From positions 1,364,001 through 1,428,000 of the forward strand of contig NZ_CP131935.1 in assembly GCF_030704305.1 (NCBI RefSeq): DNA of 64,000 nt. Direction: 5' to 3'. The notes under the pieces are model-generated. The model was not told the DNA's origin, ran no database searches, and saw only the letters and a program-made list of their open reading frames with translations. Shown here one piece after another: positions 48,069-57,647 of the stretch; within the stretch, counting starts at the first letter, position 1, and each line of letters starts with the position of its first letter. The DNA comes from Massilia sp. R2A-15. Its GTDB lineage: Bacteria > Pseudomonadota > Gammaproteobacteria > Burkholderiales > Burkholderiaceae_D. The translations under genes and the position numbers were made by a program.

Positions 48069-49994
48069 ATGCGCAAGTCAATTGCCACGGTATCGCTGTC
48101 GGGCATGCTGGCCGAAAAGCTCGAGGCCGCCGCCGCGGCGCGCTTCGACGGTGTCGAAATCTTCGAAAACGACCTGCTCAACTTCCCCGGCACGCCGCGC
48201 GACGTGCGCCGCCTGTGCGCGGAACTGGGGCTGCGCATCGAGATGTTCCAGCCGTTTCGCGACTTCGAAGGCGTCTCGCCGGAGCAGCTGCAGCGTAACC
48301 TGGACCGCGCCGAACGCAAGTTCGACGTCATGGAGGAACTCGGCACCGACCTCATTCTGGTGTGCTCCAACATCGCCGACACCGCTTCGCCCGACCTCGG
48401 CCTGCGCGCCGAACAACTGCGGCTGATGGCCGAACGCGCCGCGCGGCGCGGCGTGCGCATCGCCCTCGAAGCGCTGGCCTGGGGCACTACCGTCAATCGC
48501 TTCTCGCAGGTGTGGGACATCGTCCAGCGCGCCGACCATCCGCACCTTGGTGTGGCGCTCGACAGCTTCCATACGCTGGCGATCAAGGACGACTTCCACC
48601 CGATCAAGGACATCCCCGGTGAGCGCATTTTCTTCGTCCAGCTGGCCGACGCGCCCTGGATCAACACCGACCCGCTGACCCACAGCCGCCACTACCGATG
48701 CTTCCCCGGCCAGGGCGAGATGGACGTGCCGGGCTTTGTGGGCGCCGTGCTCGACGCCGGCTACACCGGCCCGATCTCGCTCGAAATCTTCAACGACGAA
48801 GGCAAGGCGGCGCCGGCGCGCGCCAACGCGGCCGACGCGATGCGCTCGCTGCTGTGGCTCGAAGAGCAGGTGCGGCGCCTGCCGTCGCTCCACACGCCGA
48901 ACTTCACGCATGGCGAGTTGCGCCGCATCGCGCTTCTCGATCCGCCGCCCGAGCCGGTGCTGCACGGCTGGTCCTTCATCGAGTTCGCTGTCGACGCGCC
49001 GACCGCGGTGCGGCTGCGCGCCTTCCTCGCCACGCTCGGCTTCGGCCTGGTCGGGCGCCACCGCTCGAAGCAGGTCGAGCTGCTGGGACAGGGCGACGTC
49101 AGCATCGTGTTGAACCTCGAAGAAGATTCGCTGGCGCGCAGCTATTTCGAACTGCACGGCACCTCGGCCTGCGCGGTCGCGCTGGCCACCGACGACGCGG
49201 CGGCCGCGCTGGCGCGCGCCGAAGCCCTTGGCGCCACTCGCGTCGCCGGCCGGGTGGGCCCCAACGAGCTGACCATCCCTGCCGTGCGCGCGCCGGACGG
49301 CGGCCTGGTGTACTTCTTCGACACGCAGCGCGGCGGCAGCCATGGCTTCGAGGCCGACTTCGAACTCGAATCAGCCCAACACGATGACGGTCCGTTCGGT
49401 GCTGGCGCGCGTATCGACCACATCTCGCACGTGCTGCCGGTTGGCCAGCTCGATAGCTGGGTGCTGTTCTACCGCGCGCTGCTCGGCCTCGCACCGAAAG
49501 CCAACACGGTCCTGAGCGACCCGTACGGCGTGATCAAGAGCCGTGCGCTGGAGTCGTCCAACGAAGCGGTGCGCTACGTGCTGAACGTGTCCGAGCGGCC
49601 CGGCACCACTGTCGGCCGCACGGTTGGCCAGTTCGGCGGCGCCGGCATCCAGCACATCGCGGTGGCCGTGCAGGACGTCGTCGCCACGGTGCGGCAGGCC
49701 ATCGCGCGCGGCGCCACCATGCTGGCCATTTCGGCCAACTACTACGACGACCTGGGCGCCAAGTACGGCACCCCGCAAGCCACGCTCGACCTGTGGCGTT
49801 CGCTCGGCATCATGATGGACCGGGTCGGCAACGCCGAACTGCTGCACGCCTACACGGTACCGTTCGATAACCGCTTCTTCTTCGAGATCATCGAGCGGCG
49901 CAATGGCTACCTGGGCTACGGCGCCGGCGACGCGCCGGTCAGGCTTGCGGCGCAGGCGCAATGGCAGCGCGAACAGGGCGGCGCAGCTTTCTAA
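48069..49994 (+). CDS. quiC: 3-Dehydroshikimate dehydratase, TIM barrel fused to HPPD-like domain
   Basis: Dehydrates 3-dehydroshikimate to protocatechuate. The 641-residue product has an N-terminal TIM barrel (1-280) with the metal ligands in ALEALAWG, VALDSFHTL, FVQLAD and SLEIFND. A C-terminal VOC/HPPD-like domain (about 300-641) follows, with His in RIDHISHVL and QHIAVAVQD and Glu in RFFFEIIER. This fused form is the Pseudomonas QuiC1 type. It follows aroQ by 10 bases. The protocatechuate made feeds the pca operon. Confidence 0.93.
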   Translation: MRKSIATVSLSGMLAEKLEAAAAARFDGVEIFENDLLNFPGTPRDVRRLCAELGLRIEMFQPFRDFEGVSPEQLQRNLDRAERKFDVMEELGTDLILVCSNIADTASPDLGLRAEQLRLMAERAARRGVRIALEALAWGTTVNRFSQVWDIVQRADHPHLGVALDSFHTLAIKDDFHPIKDIPGERIFFVQLADAPWINTDPLTHSRHYRCFPGQGEMDVPGFVGAVLDAGYTGPISLEIFNDEGKAAPARANAADAMRSLLWLEEQVRRLPSLHTPNFTHGELRRIALLDPPPEPVLHGWSFIEFAVDAPTAVRLRAFLATLGFGLVGRHRSKQVELLGQGDVSIVLNLEEDSLARSYFELHGTSACAVALATDDAAAALARAEALGATRVAGRVGPNELTIPAVRAPDGGLVYFFDTQRGGSHGFEADFELESAQHDDGPFGAGARIDHISHVLPVGQLDSWVLFYRALLGLAPKANTVLSDPYGVIKSRALESSNEAVRYVLNVSERPGTTVGRTVGQFGGAGIQHIAVAVQDVVATVRQAIARGATMLAISANYYDDLGAKYGTPQATLDLWRSLGIMMDRVGNAELLHAYTVPFDNRFFFEIIERRNGYLGYGAGDAPVRLAAQAQWQREQGGAAF

Positions 49995-50013
49995 TCTTCA
50001 CAAGGAATTGAAA

Positions 50014-51312
50014 ATGGATCAGACATTACACGACGCGGCGCTGGAATATCACGAAACTCCACGACGCGGGAAAATCGAAGTCACGCCGACCAAGGCGCTG
50101 GCCACCAAGCGCGACCTGTCGCTGGCGTATTCGCCCGGCGTTGCCGCGCCCTGCATGGCGATTCACAAGGATCCGCTGATGGCGGCGCGCTACACGTCGC
50201 GCAGCAACCTGGTCGGGGTAATCACCAACGGCAGCGCAGTGCTTGGACTGGGCGATATCGGACCGCTGGCCGCCAAGCCGGTCATGGAAGGCAAGGCCTG
50301 TCTGTTCAAGGCGTTTGCCGGCATCGACGTCTTCGATATCGAGCTGGACGAAACCGATCCCGACAAGCTGGTCGACATCATCGCCGCGCTGCAGCCGACG
50401 CTTGGCGGCGTCAACCTGGAAGACATCAAGGCGCCGGAGTGCTTCTACATCGAGAAGAAGCTGCGCGAACGCCTGAAGATTCCTGTCTTTCACGACGACC
50501 AGCATGGAACGGCGATCATTTCCGCCGCCGCCATCCTGAACGGACTTCAGATCGTCGGCAAGCGCATCGCCGACGTGAAGCTGGTGGTGTCGGGAGCGGG
50601 CGCGGCGTCGATCGCCTGCCTGAACTTGCTGGTGGATCTGGGAATCAGGCCCGCCAATATCTACGTCTGCGATTCAAGGGGCTTGATCTACGCGGGGCGG
50701 GACGCGCAGATGGAACCCAACAAGGCGCGCTACGCGCAAGCGCCTTCGGGCCTGCGCAGCCTTGCCGACGTGATGCCGGGCGCCGATATCTTTCTCGGTT
50801 GCTCCGCGGCCGGCGTGCTCAAGCCGGAGATGGTTGCGGGTATGGCGGCGCGGCCCTTGATCCTGGCGCTGGCCAATCCCGAGCCCGAAATCCGTCCCGA
50901 GATCGCCAGCGCCGTGCGGCCCGATGCGATCATCGCCACCGGCCGCTCCGACTACCCGAACCAGGTCAACAACGTGCTGTGTTTCCCCTTCATCTTCCGC
51001 GGTGCGCTCGACGTGGGCGCGAACACCATCAACGAAGAGATGAAGCTGGCGACGGTGCGCGCCATCGCGGCGCTCGCGCAGGAGCCGGGCAACGAGGAAG
51101 TCGCGCTTGCGTGCGGCGCCGACCTGCATCCGTTCGGCCCGGATTACCTGATCCCGAGCCCCTTCGATCCGCGCCTGATTCTGCGGATCGCGCCGGCGGT
51201 CGCGCAGGCGGCGATGGATTCGGGCGTGGCGTCATTGCCGATTGCCGACATGGACGCGTATCGCGCGCGGTTGGCCGCGATGATGGCGGGCAGCGCCCAT
51301 CCCCACGGATGA
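50014..51312 (+). CDS. maeB: Malic enzyme (MaeB type, without phosphotransacetylase domain)
   Basis: Oxidative decarboxylation of malate to pyruvate with NAD(P). The 432-residue product has [11 protein letters not shown] (catalytic Tyr), [25 protein letters not shown] (catalytic Lys), [11 protein letters not shown] (metal ligands) and the Rossmann motif [13 protein letters not shown]. coli MaeB adds a C-terminal phosphotransacetylase-like domain of about 330 residues, absent here. AAGGAA precedes the start. Within the quinate operon it would turn succinyl-CoA-derived malate into pyruvate. Confidence 0.92.
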   Translation: MDQTLHDAALEYHETPRRGKIEVTPTKALATKRDLSLAYSPGVAAPCMAIHKDPLMAARYTSRSNLVGVITNGSAVLGLGDIGPLAAKPVMEGKACLFKAFAGIDVFDIELDETDPDKLVDIIAALQPTLGGVNLEDIKAPECFYIEKKLRERLKIPVFHDDQHGTAIISAAAILNGLQIVGKRIADVKLVVSGAGAASIACLNLLVDLGIRPANIYVCDSRGLIYAGRDAQMEPNKARYAQAPSGLRSLADVMPGADIFLGCSAAGVLKPEMVAGMAARPLILALANPEPEIRPEIASAVRPDAIIATGRSDYPNQVNNVLCFPFIFRGALDVGANTINEEMKLATVRAIAALAQEPGNEEVALACGADLHPFGPDYLIPSPFDPRLILRIAPAVAQAAMDSGVASLPIADMDAYRARLAAMMAGSAHPHG

Positions 51313-51321
51313 CGATGACCG

Positions 51322-52278
51322 ATGCTTGATATCCTGGCGATCACCAGTCCGATCTACATCACGATCCTGACCGGATTCCTGGCGACTCGCTACGGATGGT
51401 TCGACAAGCCGGCGATGCGCAACTTCGGCGCCTTCGTCATCAAGCTCGCGCTGCCGGCGCTGCTGTTTCGGGCCGTTGGGCAGCGCCAGATCGGCGAGAT
51501 CCTCAACGTCAGCTACCTGGCTGCCTATGCGGGCGGATCGCTGGCGGTCATCGGGGTAGCCTATTTCTGCTGCCGGCGCTTCGCGAGGCTGGGCCGCTCC
51601 ACCAGCGCAATCTACGCGATGGGCATGTCGTGCTCGAACAGCGGCTTCATCGGCTATCCAATCCTGCTGCTGACGTTTGCGCCCGTGGCCGGCGTCGCGC
51701 TGGCGCTCAACGTCATCATCGAAAACGTGCTGGTGCTGCCCTTGCTGCTGGCGATGGCCGAACGCGGCGGCGGCGACAGCGGGCCTTGGTACAAGCTGGC
51801 CGGCAAATCGCTGGCGCAACTGGCGCGCAATCCCATCGTCATCGGCACCGCGGCCGGCCTGGTCGTGTCGCTGTTCGGCTGGACTTTGCCGGCGCCGGCC
51901 GACCGCACGGTGTCGATGTTTGCCGTGTCCAGCGCCGCGCTGTCGCTGTTCGTCATCGGCGGCACGCTGGTGGGGCTGCCGATCGGACGGCTGGCGAAGC
52001 GCGCCGCGCCCGTCAGCTTCTTCAAGCTGGTCGGGCACCCGCTGGCGGTGCTGGCCGGGGTGCTGGCGGTGCCGTTTCTCGGTCTGCCGCGCCTTGAACC
52101 GATGCTGGGGATGGCGGCGGTGCTGCTGGCGGCGGTGCCGATGGCGTCGATCTACCCGATCCTGGCGCAGGCCTACGGCCAGGAAGACTTCAGCGCCACG
52201 GCCCTGGTCATCACGATCATCGCGTCATTTTTCACGCTCAGCGGCCTGCTGTGGATCATGCACCGCGTTTCGATGTAG
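51322..52278 (+). CDS. AEC-family transporter (auxin efflux carrier type)
   Basis: A 318-residue inner-membrane carrier with about ten helices: ITSPIYITILTGFLATRYGWF, SCSNSGFIGYPILLLTF, ALNVIIENVLVLPLLLA, MLGMAAVLLAAVPMASIYPILAQ. Family members export or import malate, malonate and related anions (MdcF, MleP). It lies 9 bases after the malic enzyme gene and ends the operon, so a C4 dicarboxylate is plausible. Confidence 0.85.
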   Translation: MLDILAITSPIYITILTGFLATRYGWFDKPAMRNFGAFVIKLALPALLFRAVGQRQIGEILNVSYLAAYAGGSLAVIGVAYFCCRRFARLGRSTSAIYAMGMSCSNSGFIGYPILLLTFAPVAGVALALNVIIENVLVLPLLLAMAERGGGDSGPWYKLAGKSLAQLARNPIVIGTAAGLVVSLFGWTLPAPADRTVSMFAVSSAALSLFVIGGTLVGLPIGRLAKRAAPVSFFKLVGHPLAVLAGVLAVPFLGLPRLEPMLGMAAVLLAAVPMASIYPILAQAYGQEDFSATALVITIIASFFTLSGLLWIMHRVSM

Positions 52279-52298
52279 CCAGCGGCGCCGACAAAAAC

Positions 52299-52325
52299 GG
52301 GGTCAGGTCCGTCGGACCTGACCCC
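52299..52325. repeat. GGGGTCAGGTCC hairpin, perfect palindrome
   Basis: GGGGTCAGGTCCG T CGGACCTGACCCC: 13-base perfect arms, lying between the convergent ends of the AEC gene and pcaK. It can serve as a bidirectional transcription stop. Same family as the REP-like copies at 32325, 53723 and 60546. Confidence 0.85.
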
Positions 52326-52345
52326 AGCCCCTGGGCCGCGGCCCA

Positions 52346-53677
52346 TCAATGGTTTTGGGCGCGCTGCTTCACCAATAGCGCCGCCATCGCCACCAGGCCG
52401 GCCGCCGCGATCACCGTGAAGGTGCCAGCGAAACCGAACTGCCGCCGCGCCAGCTCGGCGACCAGGAACGATCCCGCGATGCCGCCAAAACGGCCGATTC
52501 CCAGCATCCAGGCGACACCGGTGGCGCGCCCCTGGGTCGGGTAGAACGCCGCGGCCAGCGCAGGCAGGGAGGACTGCGCGGTGTTCATCATGATCCCCGC
52601 GACGAACACGACGGCCCCGAGCAGCGCCAGGTTGCCCGACACCTGGCCGATGGCGAACACGCTGGCCGCCGTCGCCGCGAAGCCTGCGGCGATCACCAGG
52701 TTCGCGTTGTAGCGGTCCATCAGCCAGCCGAACAGCACCGCGCCGACGCCGCCCAACGGGAACAGCGCCGATACGCGCGCTGCGGTCTGCGGCGGGAAGC
52801 CGGCATCCTTGAGCAGCAGCGGCATCCAGTTGATCAGGGCGTAGAAGATCACCAGCCCCATGAAGTACGTCAGCCACAGCATCACCGTGCCGGCCAGGTA
52901 GGGGCGCGAGAGGACCAGACCGATGCCGCTCTTTGCTTCCGTGCGTGCGGCGGACTCGGTCATGACAAAACTGCTTGCATCCAGCGCGACGGGAGAAATC
53001 CGGCCCAATGATGCGCGGATACGTTCCGGCGCGGCGCGCCTGGCCACGAGAAATCGAACCGACTCCGGCAACAGCAGCACGATCAGGACGGCCAGCACCA
53101 CCGGCACCGTGCCGCCGGCGAGCAGCACGCTGCGCCAGCCCCATTGCGGGATCATCCACGCGGCCAGGAAGCCGCCCAGTGCGGCGCCGAGGGGAAAGCC
53201 GCAGAACATCGCGTTGGTGAGCGTGGCGCGCCGCTTGTCGGGGCAGTATTCGCTCATGAGCGTGACCGCGTTCGGCATGGCGGCGCCGAGACCGACGCCG
53301 GTCACGAAGCGCAGCACCGTCAGTTCGGCCAGGCTGGCGGAAAACGACGACCATACGCAGGCGATACCGAACAAGATCACCGATGCGGTCAGCACCACTT
53401 TGCGGCCGATGCGGTCGGCCGTGGGGCCGGCGATGATGGCGCCGGCGGCCAGGCCGAAAAGCGCCGCGCTCAGCACAGGACCGAGCGCGGGCCGCGAAAT
53501 ACCCCATTCCTTGATCAGAGAGGGGGCGATGAAACCGATAGCTGCCGTGTCGAAGCCGTCAAGCAGGACGATCACGAAGCACAGGGCGAAGATCAGCCAT
53601 TGGAAGGGTGAAAATGGCTGCGCGTTCAGGAAATCCTGGACGTTGATGACGTCGTTGCTGCGAGCGCGGTCGAGCAT
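52346..53677 (-). CDS. pcaK: Aromatic acid:H+ symporter, PcaK/BenK-like (MFS)
   Basis: Twelve-helix inner-membrane symporter of 443 residues in the aromatic acid:H+ family: DGFDTAAIGFIAPSL (the DGFD motif of helix 1), GPTADRIGRKVVLTAS, FVTGVGLGAAMPNAVTLMSEYCP. Substrate expected to be protocatechuate or 4-hydroxybenzoate. Last gene of the pca operon, 88 bases after pcaF with a hairpin repeat in the gap. Confidence 0.92.
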   Translation of the reverse strand: MLDRARSNDVINVQDFLNAQPFSPFQWLIFALCFVIVLLDGFDTAAIGFIAPSLIKEWGISRPALGPVLSAALFGLAAGAIIAGPTADRIGRKVVLTASVILFGIACVWSSFSASLAELTVLRFVTGVGLGAAMPNAVTLMSEYCPDKRRATLTNAMFCGFPLGAALGGFLAAWMIPQWGWRSVLLAGGTVPVVLAVLIVLLLPESVRFLVARRAAPERIRASLGRISPVALDASSFVMTESAARTEAKSGIGLVLSRPYLAGTVMLWLTYFMGLVIFYALINWMPLLLKDAGFPPQTAARVSALFPLGGVGAVLFGWLMDRYNANLVIAAGFAATAASVFAIGQVSGNLALLGAVVFVAGIMMNTAQSSLPALAAAFYPTQGRATGVAWMLGIGRFGGIAGSFLVAELARRQFGFAGTFTVIAAAGLVAMAALLVKQRAQNH

Positions 53678-53722
53678 GATGCTGTCTCCTCCTAATTATT
53701 AGGCGCTGTACCGTTTCAAGAT

Positions 53723-53749
53723 GGGGTCAGGTCCGCAGGACCAGACCCC
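53723..53749. repeat. GGGGTCAGGTCC hairpin inside the pca operon
   Basis: GGGGTC-A-GGTCC-GCA-GGACC-A-GACCCC, an 11-bp stem with one A:A mismatch, between pcaF and pcaK. On the transcript it could stall ribosome-free polymerase or protect the upstream mRNA from 3' decay. Same core as the copy at 32325. Confidence 0.82.
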
Positions 53750-53765
53750 GGGCCCGCCTCAGCCT

Positions 53766-54968
53766 TCACACTCGCTCGAGGATCACTGCGATCCCCTGGC
53801 CGACACCGATGCACATGGTGCACAGCGCATAGCGCCCGCCGCTGCGGTGCAGCTGGTTCACGGCGGTGGTCACAAGCCGCGCGCCCGAAGCGCCCAGCGG
53901 ATGCCCGAGCGCGATCGCGCCGCCGTTGGGGTTCACGCGCGGATCGTCGTCCTGCAAGCCGAGCGCGCGCATCACCGCCAGGCCCTGCGCCGCAAACGCT
54001 TCGTTCAATTCGATCACGTCGAACTGGTCGAGCGTCATGCCGGTCATCGCCAGCACCTTCAGCGTGGCCGGGTAGGGACCCATGCCCATCACTCGCGGCG
54101 CCAGGCCGGCAGTAGCCATCGCCACCACGCGGGCGCGCGGCGTGAGGCCGAAGCGGCCAGCGCTCTCGGCGTTCGCCAGCAGCAGCGCGCAGGCGCCGTC
54201 GTTGATGCCGGACGCATTCCCCGCGGTGACCGATCCGTCCGGATTGACCACCGGCTTGAGTTTGGCGAGCGTTTCGAGCGAGGTCTCGCGCGGATGCTCG
54301 TCGCGCGACACCACCAGCGCATCGCCTTTCTTTTGCGGGATCGTTACCTGCGCGATCTCGCTGTCGAACACGCCGGCCTGCTGCGCCGCCACGGCCTTCT
54401 GCTGGCTGGCCAGCGCGAAGCGGTCCTGGTCGGCGCGGCTGATGTTGTATTCGGCCGCTACGTTTTCCGCCGTCTGCGGCATCGTGTCGACGCCATATGC
54501 AGCCTTCAGCGCCGGGTTGACGAAGCGCCAGCCCATCGTCGTGTCCTCCATCTTCATCGCGCGCGAGAAGGCGCTGTCTGCCTTGCCGACGACAAAAGGC
54601 GCGCGGCTCATGCTCTCGACGCCGCCGGCGATCATCAGCGATGTCTCGCCGCTCTTGATGGCGCGCGCCGCCGTGCCGATGGCGTCCATGCCGGATCCGC
54701 ACAGGCGGTTGATGGTGCTGCCGGGGACTTCGACCGGCAGCCCGGCCAGCAGCAATGACATGCGCGCGACGTTGCGGTTGTCTTCGCCGGCCTGGTTGGC
54801 GCAGCCGTACAGCACGTCGTCGACGGCCTTCCAGTCCACTTGCGGATTGCGGGCCATCAGCGCGCGCAGCGGCACGGCGCCCAAGTCGTCGGCGCGCACG
54901 GTGGAAAGGGCGCCGCCGTAGCGGCCGAATGGTGTGCGCTGTTCGTCGCAGATAAAGGCGTCTTGCAT
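53766..54968 (-). CDS. pcaF: Beta-ketoadipyl-CoA thiolase
   Basis: Splits beta-ketoadipyl-CoA into succinyl-CoA and acetyl-CoA. The 400-residue product has the thiolase marks: [18 protein letters not shown] (nucleophile Cys), [30 protein letters not shown] (His) and [11 protein letters not shown] (second Cys). The N-terminal [16 protein letters not shown] and [26 protein letters not shown] are typical of PcaF/PaaJ rather than acetoacetyl-CoA thiolases. AGGAGA precedes the start. Confidence 0.95.
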   Translation of the reverse strand: MQDAFICDEQRTPFGRYGGALSTVRADDLGAVPLRALMARNPQVDWKAVDDVLYGCANQAGEDNRNVARMSLLLAGLPVEVPGSTINRLCGSGMDAIGTAARAIKSGETSLMIAGGVESMSRAPFVVGKADSAFSRAMKMEDTTMGWRFVNPALKAAYGVDTMPQTAENVAAEYNISRADQDRFALASQQKAVAAQQAGVFDSEIAQVTIPQKKGDALVVSRDEHPRETSLETLAKLKPVVNPDGSVTAGNASGINDGACALLLANAESAGRFGLTPRARVVAMATAGLAPRVMGMGPYPATLKVLAMTGMTLDQFDVIELNEAFAAQGLAVMRALGLQDDDPRVNPNGGAIALGHPLGASGARLVTTAVNQLHRSGGRYALCTMCIGVGQGIAVILERV

Positions 54969-54981
54969 GGTGGTCTCCTGG

Positions 54982-55644
54982 TTATCGTTGTAAGCCGTTG
55001 ATCAGCGGGACCTGGCTCAGCGCCTGCAGCGCGTCGAAGGTCATGCCGTCCACGATGTTGGTCACGGTGGCGCGTCCACCGGCCAGGTCGATCACCGCGA
55101 TGTCCGAGTAGATGCGCGCGACACAGCCCACGCCGGTCAGCGGATAGGTGCAGGCCTCGACCAGCTTGGCCTGGCCGCCCTTGGTCAGGTACTCCATCAT
55201 CACGTAGGTCTTCTTGGCGCCGATCGCCAGGTCCATCGCGCCGCCGACGGCGGGAATCGCGTCCGGCGCGCCGGTATGCCAGTTGGCCAGGTCGCCGTTC
55301 GCCGCCACCTGGAATGCGCCCAGCACGCAGACGTCGAGGTGCCCGCCGCGCATCATGCCGAAGCTGTCGGCGTGATGGAAGTAGCAGCCGCCCGGCAGCA
55401 GCGTCACCGGCTGCTTGCCGGCGTTGATCAGGTCATAGTCTTCCTCGCCCTTGGCTGGCGCGGGACCGATGCCGATTACCCCGTTCTCGCTGTGCAGGAC
55501 GATCTCGCGGTCGGCCGGCAGGTGGTTCGCCACCATGGTCGGCAGGCCGATGCCCAGGTTGACCACCGCACCGTCCGGGATGTCGTTCGCCACCATCGCC
55601 GCCATCTGGTCGCGGCTCCATTTGTTCGTGTTCGCATCGCTCAT
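54982..55644 (-). CDS. pcaJ: 3-Oxoadipate CoA-transferase, subunit B
   Basis: Beta subunit of the enzyme moving CoA from succinyl-CoA to beta-ketoadipate. The 220-residue product contains the catalytic Glu in LHSENGVIGIGPAP and the family stretches VNLGIGLPTMVAN, GGHLDVCVLGAFQV, MEYLTKGG. The ATG at 55644 follows GGAGA and lies 22 bases after pcaI; the open frame upstream is a shadow of pcaI. Confidence 0.95.
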   Translation of the reverse strand: MSDANTNKWSRDQMAAMVANDIPDGAVVNLGIGLPTMVANHLPADREIVLHSENGVIGIGPAPAKGEEDYDLINAGKQPVTLLPGGCYFHHADSFGMMRGGHLDVCVLGAFQVAANGDLANWHTGAPDAIPAVGGAMDLAIGAKKTYVMMEYLTKGGQAKLVEACTYPLTGVGCVARIYSDIAVIDLAGGRATVTNIVDGMTFDALQALSQVPLINGLQR

Positions 55645-55666
55645 GATCTTGTCTCCGCGTGAATGG

Positions 55667-56365
55667 TTATGCTTCCCGGAAGCCGGCCGGCCCCGTGACC
55701 GTACGCGCGACCTTGACGACGCGCTGCACGAACAGGCCGGGCGTGACGACCGCTTCGGGATCGAGCTCACCCAGTTCGACGATTTCGTGCACCGACGCCA
55801 CCGTCAGCGCAGCGGCGCTGGCCATGATCGGGCCGAAATTGCGCGCGGTCTTGCGGTAGGTGAGGTTGCCCCAGCGGTCGCCGCGCTCGGCCTTGATGAG
55901 CGCGACGTCGGCGCGGATCGGATATTCCAGCACGTAGGCGCGGCCGTCGATCTGGCGCGTCTCCTTGCCTTCGGCCAGCAGGGTGCCGGCGCCGGTCGGC
56001 GTGAAGAAGGCGCCGATGCCGGCGCCCGCGGCGCGGATGCGCTCGGCCAGGTTCCCCTGCGGGACCAGTTCGAGTTCGATCTTGCCGGCGCGGTACAGCG
56101 AGTCGAACACGTGCGAGTCGGCCTGGCGCGGGAATGAGCAGATGATCTTGCGCACGTTGCCGCTCTTGAGCAGCGCGGCCAGGCCGGTGTCGCCATTGCC
56201 GGCGTTGTTGTTGACGATGACGAGGTCTTTCGCGCCGTGCGCGATCAAACCGTCGATCAGTTCGGCCGGCTGGCCGGCGCCGCCGAAGCCGCCGATCATT
56301 ACCGTGGCGCCGTCCTGGATCGGAGCGAGCGCTTCCTCGATGGAGGCAGAAATTTTATTAATCAT
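55667..56365 (-). CDS. pcaI: 3-Oxoadipate CoA-transferase, subunit A
   Basis: Alpha subunit of the same transferase, 232 residues: GATVMIGGFGGAGQPAELIDGL (glycine-rich CoA loop), NNNAGNGDTGLAAL, GAFFTPTGAGTLLAEGKE, ALIKAERGDRWGNLTYRKTARNFGP. Lies 31 bases after the pcaC-pcaD fusion gene. Confidence 0.95.
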   Translation of the reverse strand: MINKISASIEEALAPIQDGATVMIGGFGGAGQPAELIDGLIAHGAKDLVIVNNNAGNGDTGLAALLKSGNVRKIICSFPRQADSHVFDSLYRAGKIELELVPQGNLAERIRAAGAGIGAFFTPTGAGTLLAEGKETRQIDGRAYVLEYPIRADVALIKAERGDRWGNLTYRKTARNFGPIMASAAALTVASVHEIVELGELDPEAVVTPGLFVQRVVKVARTVTGPAGFREA

Positions 56366-56396
56366 GACCGTCTTCTGGTTAGGTTAGTCGATCGGC

Positions 56397-57647
56397 TTAC
56401 AGGCCGAGCATGAACTGCTGGACAGCGTGTGCAAACTGTTCGGGTTCTTCCACGGCGCTCAAATGCGACGCGTTCTTCAGCACTACCAGCCGCGCGCCGG
56501 GAATGCGCTGAGCAAGCGTTTCCGACATCGGCAGAGGCGTGCCGGCATCGAGTTCGCCGGCGATCACCAGCGTGGGCGCGGCGATGCGCGGCAGGCGGTC
56601 GGTGGTGTCGACTGCGGCCACCGCGGCGCAGCAGGCGATGTAGCCGTCGGCGCCGGTGGTGACAAGGCGACGCCGGAAGCGCGCCACCGTCGCCGGATGT
56701 GCCGCGCGAAAGGCCTCGCTGAAGTAGCGGCCCATGACGGCATCCGCGATCGCTTCGAGGCCGCCAGCCTGCACAGCCTCGATGCGCTGGCGCCACATCG
56801 CCTGCGCCTCGTCCGGATACCCGGATGTGGAATTGGCGATCACCAGCGCGGCCACCAGGGAAGGGTGGCGCAAGGCCAGCTCCTGCCCCACCATGCCGCC
56901 CATCGAAATGCCGACCCACACGACGGGGCCGGAATCGAGTTCGCGCAGCAGGCGCGCGGCGTCGTCGGCCAGGTCCGCCATCGAATACGGGCCGGCCGGC
57001 GCGTCCGAGCTGCCGTGGCCGCGGTGGTCGTAGCAGATCACGCGGCAGTCGGCCGACAGTTCATTGGCCAGCTGGTCCCACATGGTCAGGTCGCAGCCAA
57101 GGGCGTGGCTCAGCACCACCGTGTTGCGCGGCGCCTTGCCGTTGCGGGGCGCGCGCACGCTGTAGTGGAGGGCCGGCGCGCTGCGCGTCATGCCTTCGCG
57201 GCCCACACCGGGATGCACGGCGTCGCCGGGGGCGGCCGGTTCGCCCGCTAGGCCAATGCCGGCCATGATGTGCTGGGCCAGCGAAAAGCCGGTGTTGGCA
57301 GCCGGGACGCCCGAATAGATCGAGGCCTGCATCAGCACCTCCTTCAGTTCGTCGGGCGTCAGGCCGCCGTCACCGGGTTCGAGCAGGGCGGCGCGCACAT
57401 GCAGCTCGAATTCTTCCCAGCGCGCCAGCGCCATGGTCGAGGCGAGCACGATCACGCGGCGCATCTTGGGTTCCAGTCCCGGGCGTCCCCAGATTTCGTG
57501 CCAGGCGAAGCGCGTGATCAGGTTCTGGAACTCCGCGTTGAAGCTGTTCGACTTTTCCAGCGAGCGCTCTACCCAGGCGTCGCCGAGGATGCGACGCCGG
57601 TTCTGCAGGCCGCGTTCGAAGTCGTGGTCGATTGGATCGTGGCTCAT
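56397..57647 (-). CDS. pcaDC: Fused 4-carboxymuconolactone decarboxylase and 3-oxoadipate enol-lactonase
   Basis: Bifunctional enzyme of 416 residues for two consecutive steps: decarboxylation of 4-carboxymuconolactone and hydrolysis of the enol-lactone to beta-ketoadipate. Residues 1-130 are PcaC-like (LGDAWVERSL, ITRFAWHEIWGRPGL, SIYSGVPAANTGFSLA). Residues 150-416 are a PcaD-type alpha/beta hydrolase (VLSHALGCDLTMWD, WVGISMGGMVGQELAL with nucleophile Ser, late Asp in AGELDAGTP and His in NASHLSAVEEP). The order PcaC then PcaD is opposite to the PcaL fusion I recall from Rhodococcus and Streptomyces. Its ATG overlaps the pcaB stop (ATGA). Confidence 0.94.
   Translation of the reverse strand: MSHDPIDHDFERGLQNRRRILGDAWVERSLEKSNSFNAEFQNLITRFAWHEIWGRPGLEPKMRRVIVLASTMALARWEEFELHVRAALLEPGDGGLTPDELKEVLMQASIYSGVPAANTGFSLAQHIMAGIGLAGEPAAPGDAVHPGVGREGMTRSAPALHYSVRAPRNGKAPRNTVVLSHALGCDLTMWDQLANELSADCRVICYDHRGHGSSDAPAGPYSMADLADDAARLLRELDSGPVVWVGISMGGMVGQELALRHPSLVAALVIANSTSGYPDEAQAMWRQRIEAVQAGGLEAIADAVMGRYFSEAFRAAHPATVARFRRRLVTTGADGYIACCAAVAAVDTTDRLPRIAAPTLVIAGELDAGTPLPMSETLAQRIPGARLVVLKNASHLSAVEEPEQFAHAVQQFMLGL

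Noticed and set aside
52173..53507. 444-codon minus-strand frame overlapping pcaK
   Set aside because: Shifted frame of pcaK, Gly/Arg-rich and without membrane helices; the PcaK frame has the DGFD motif and family length.
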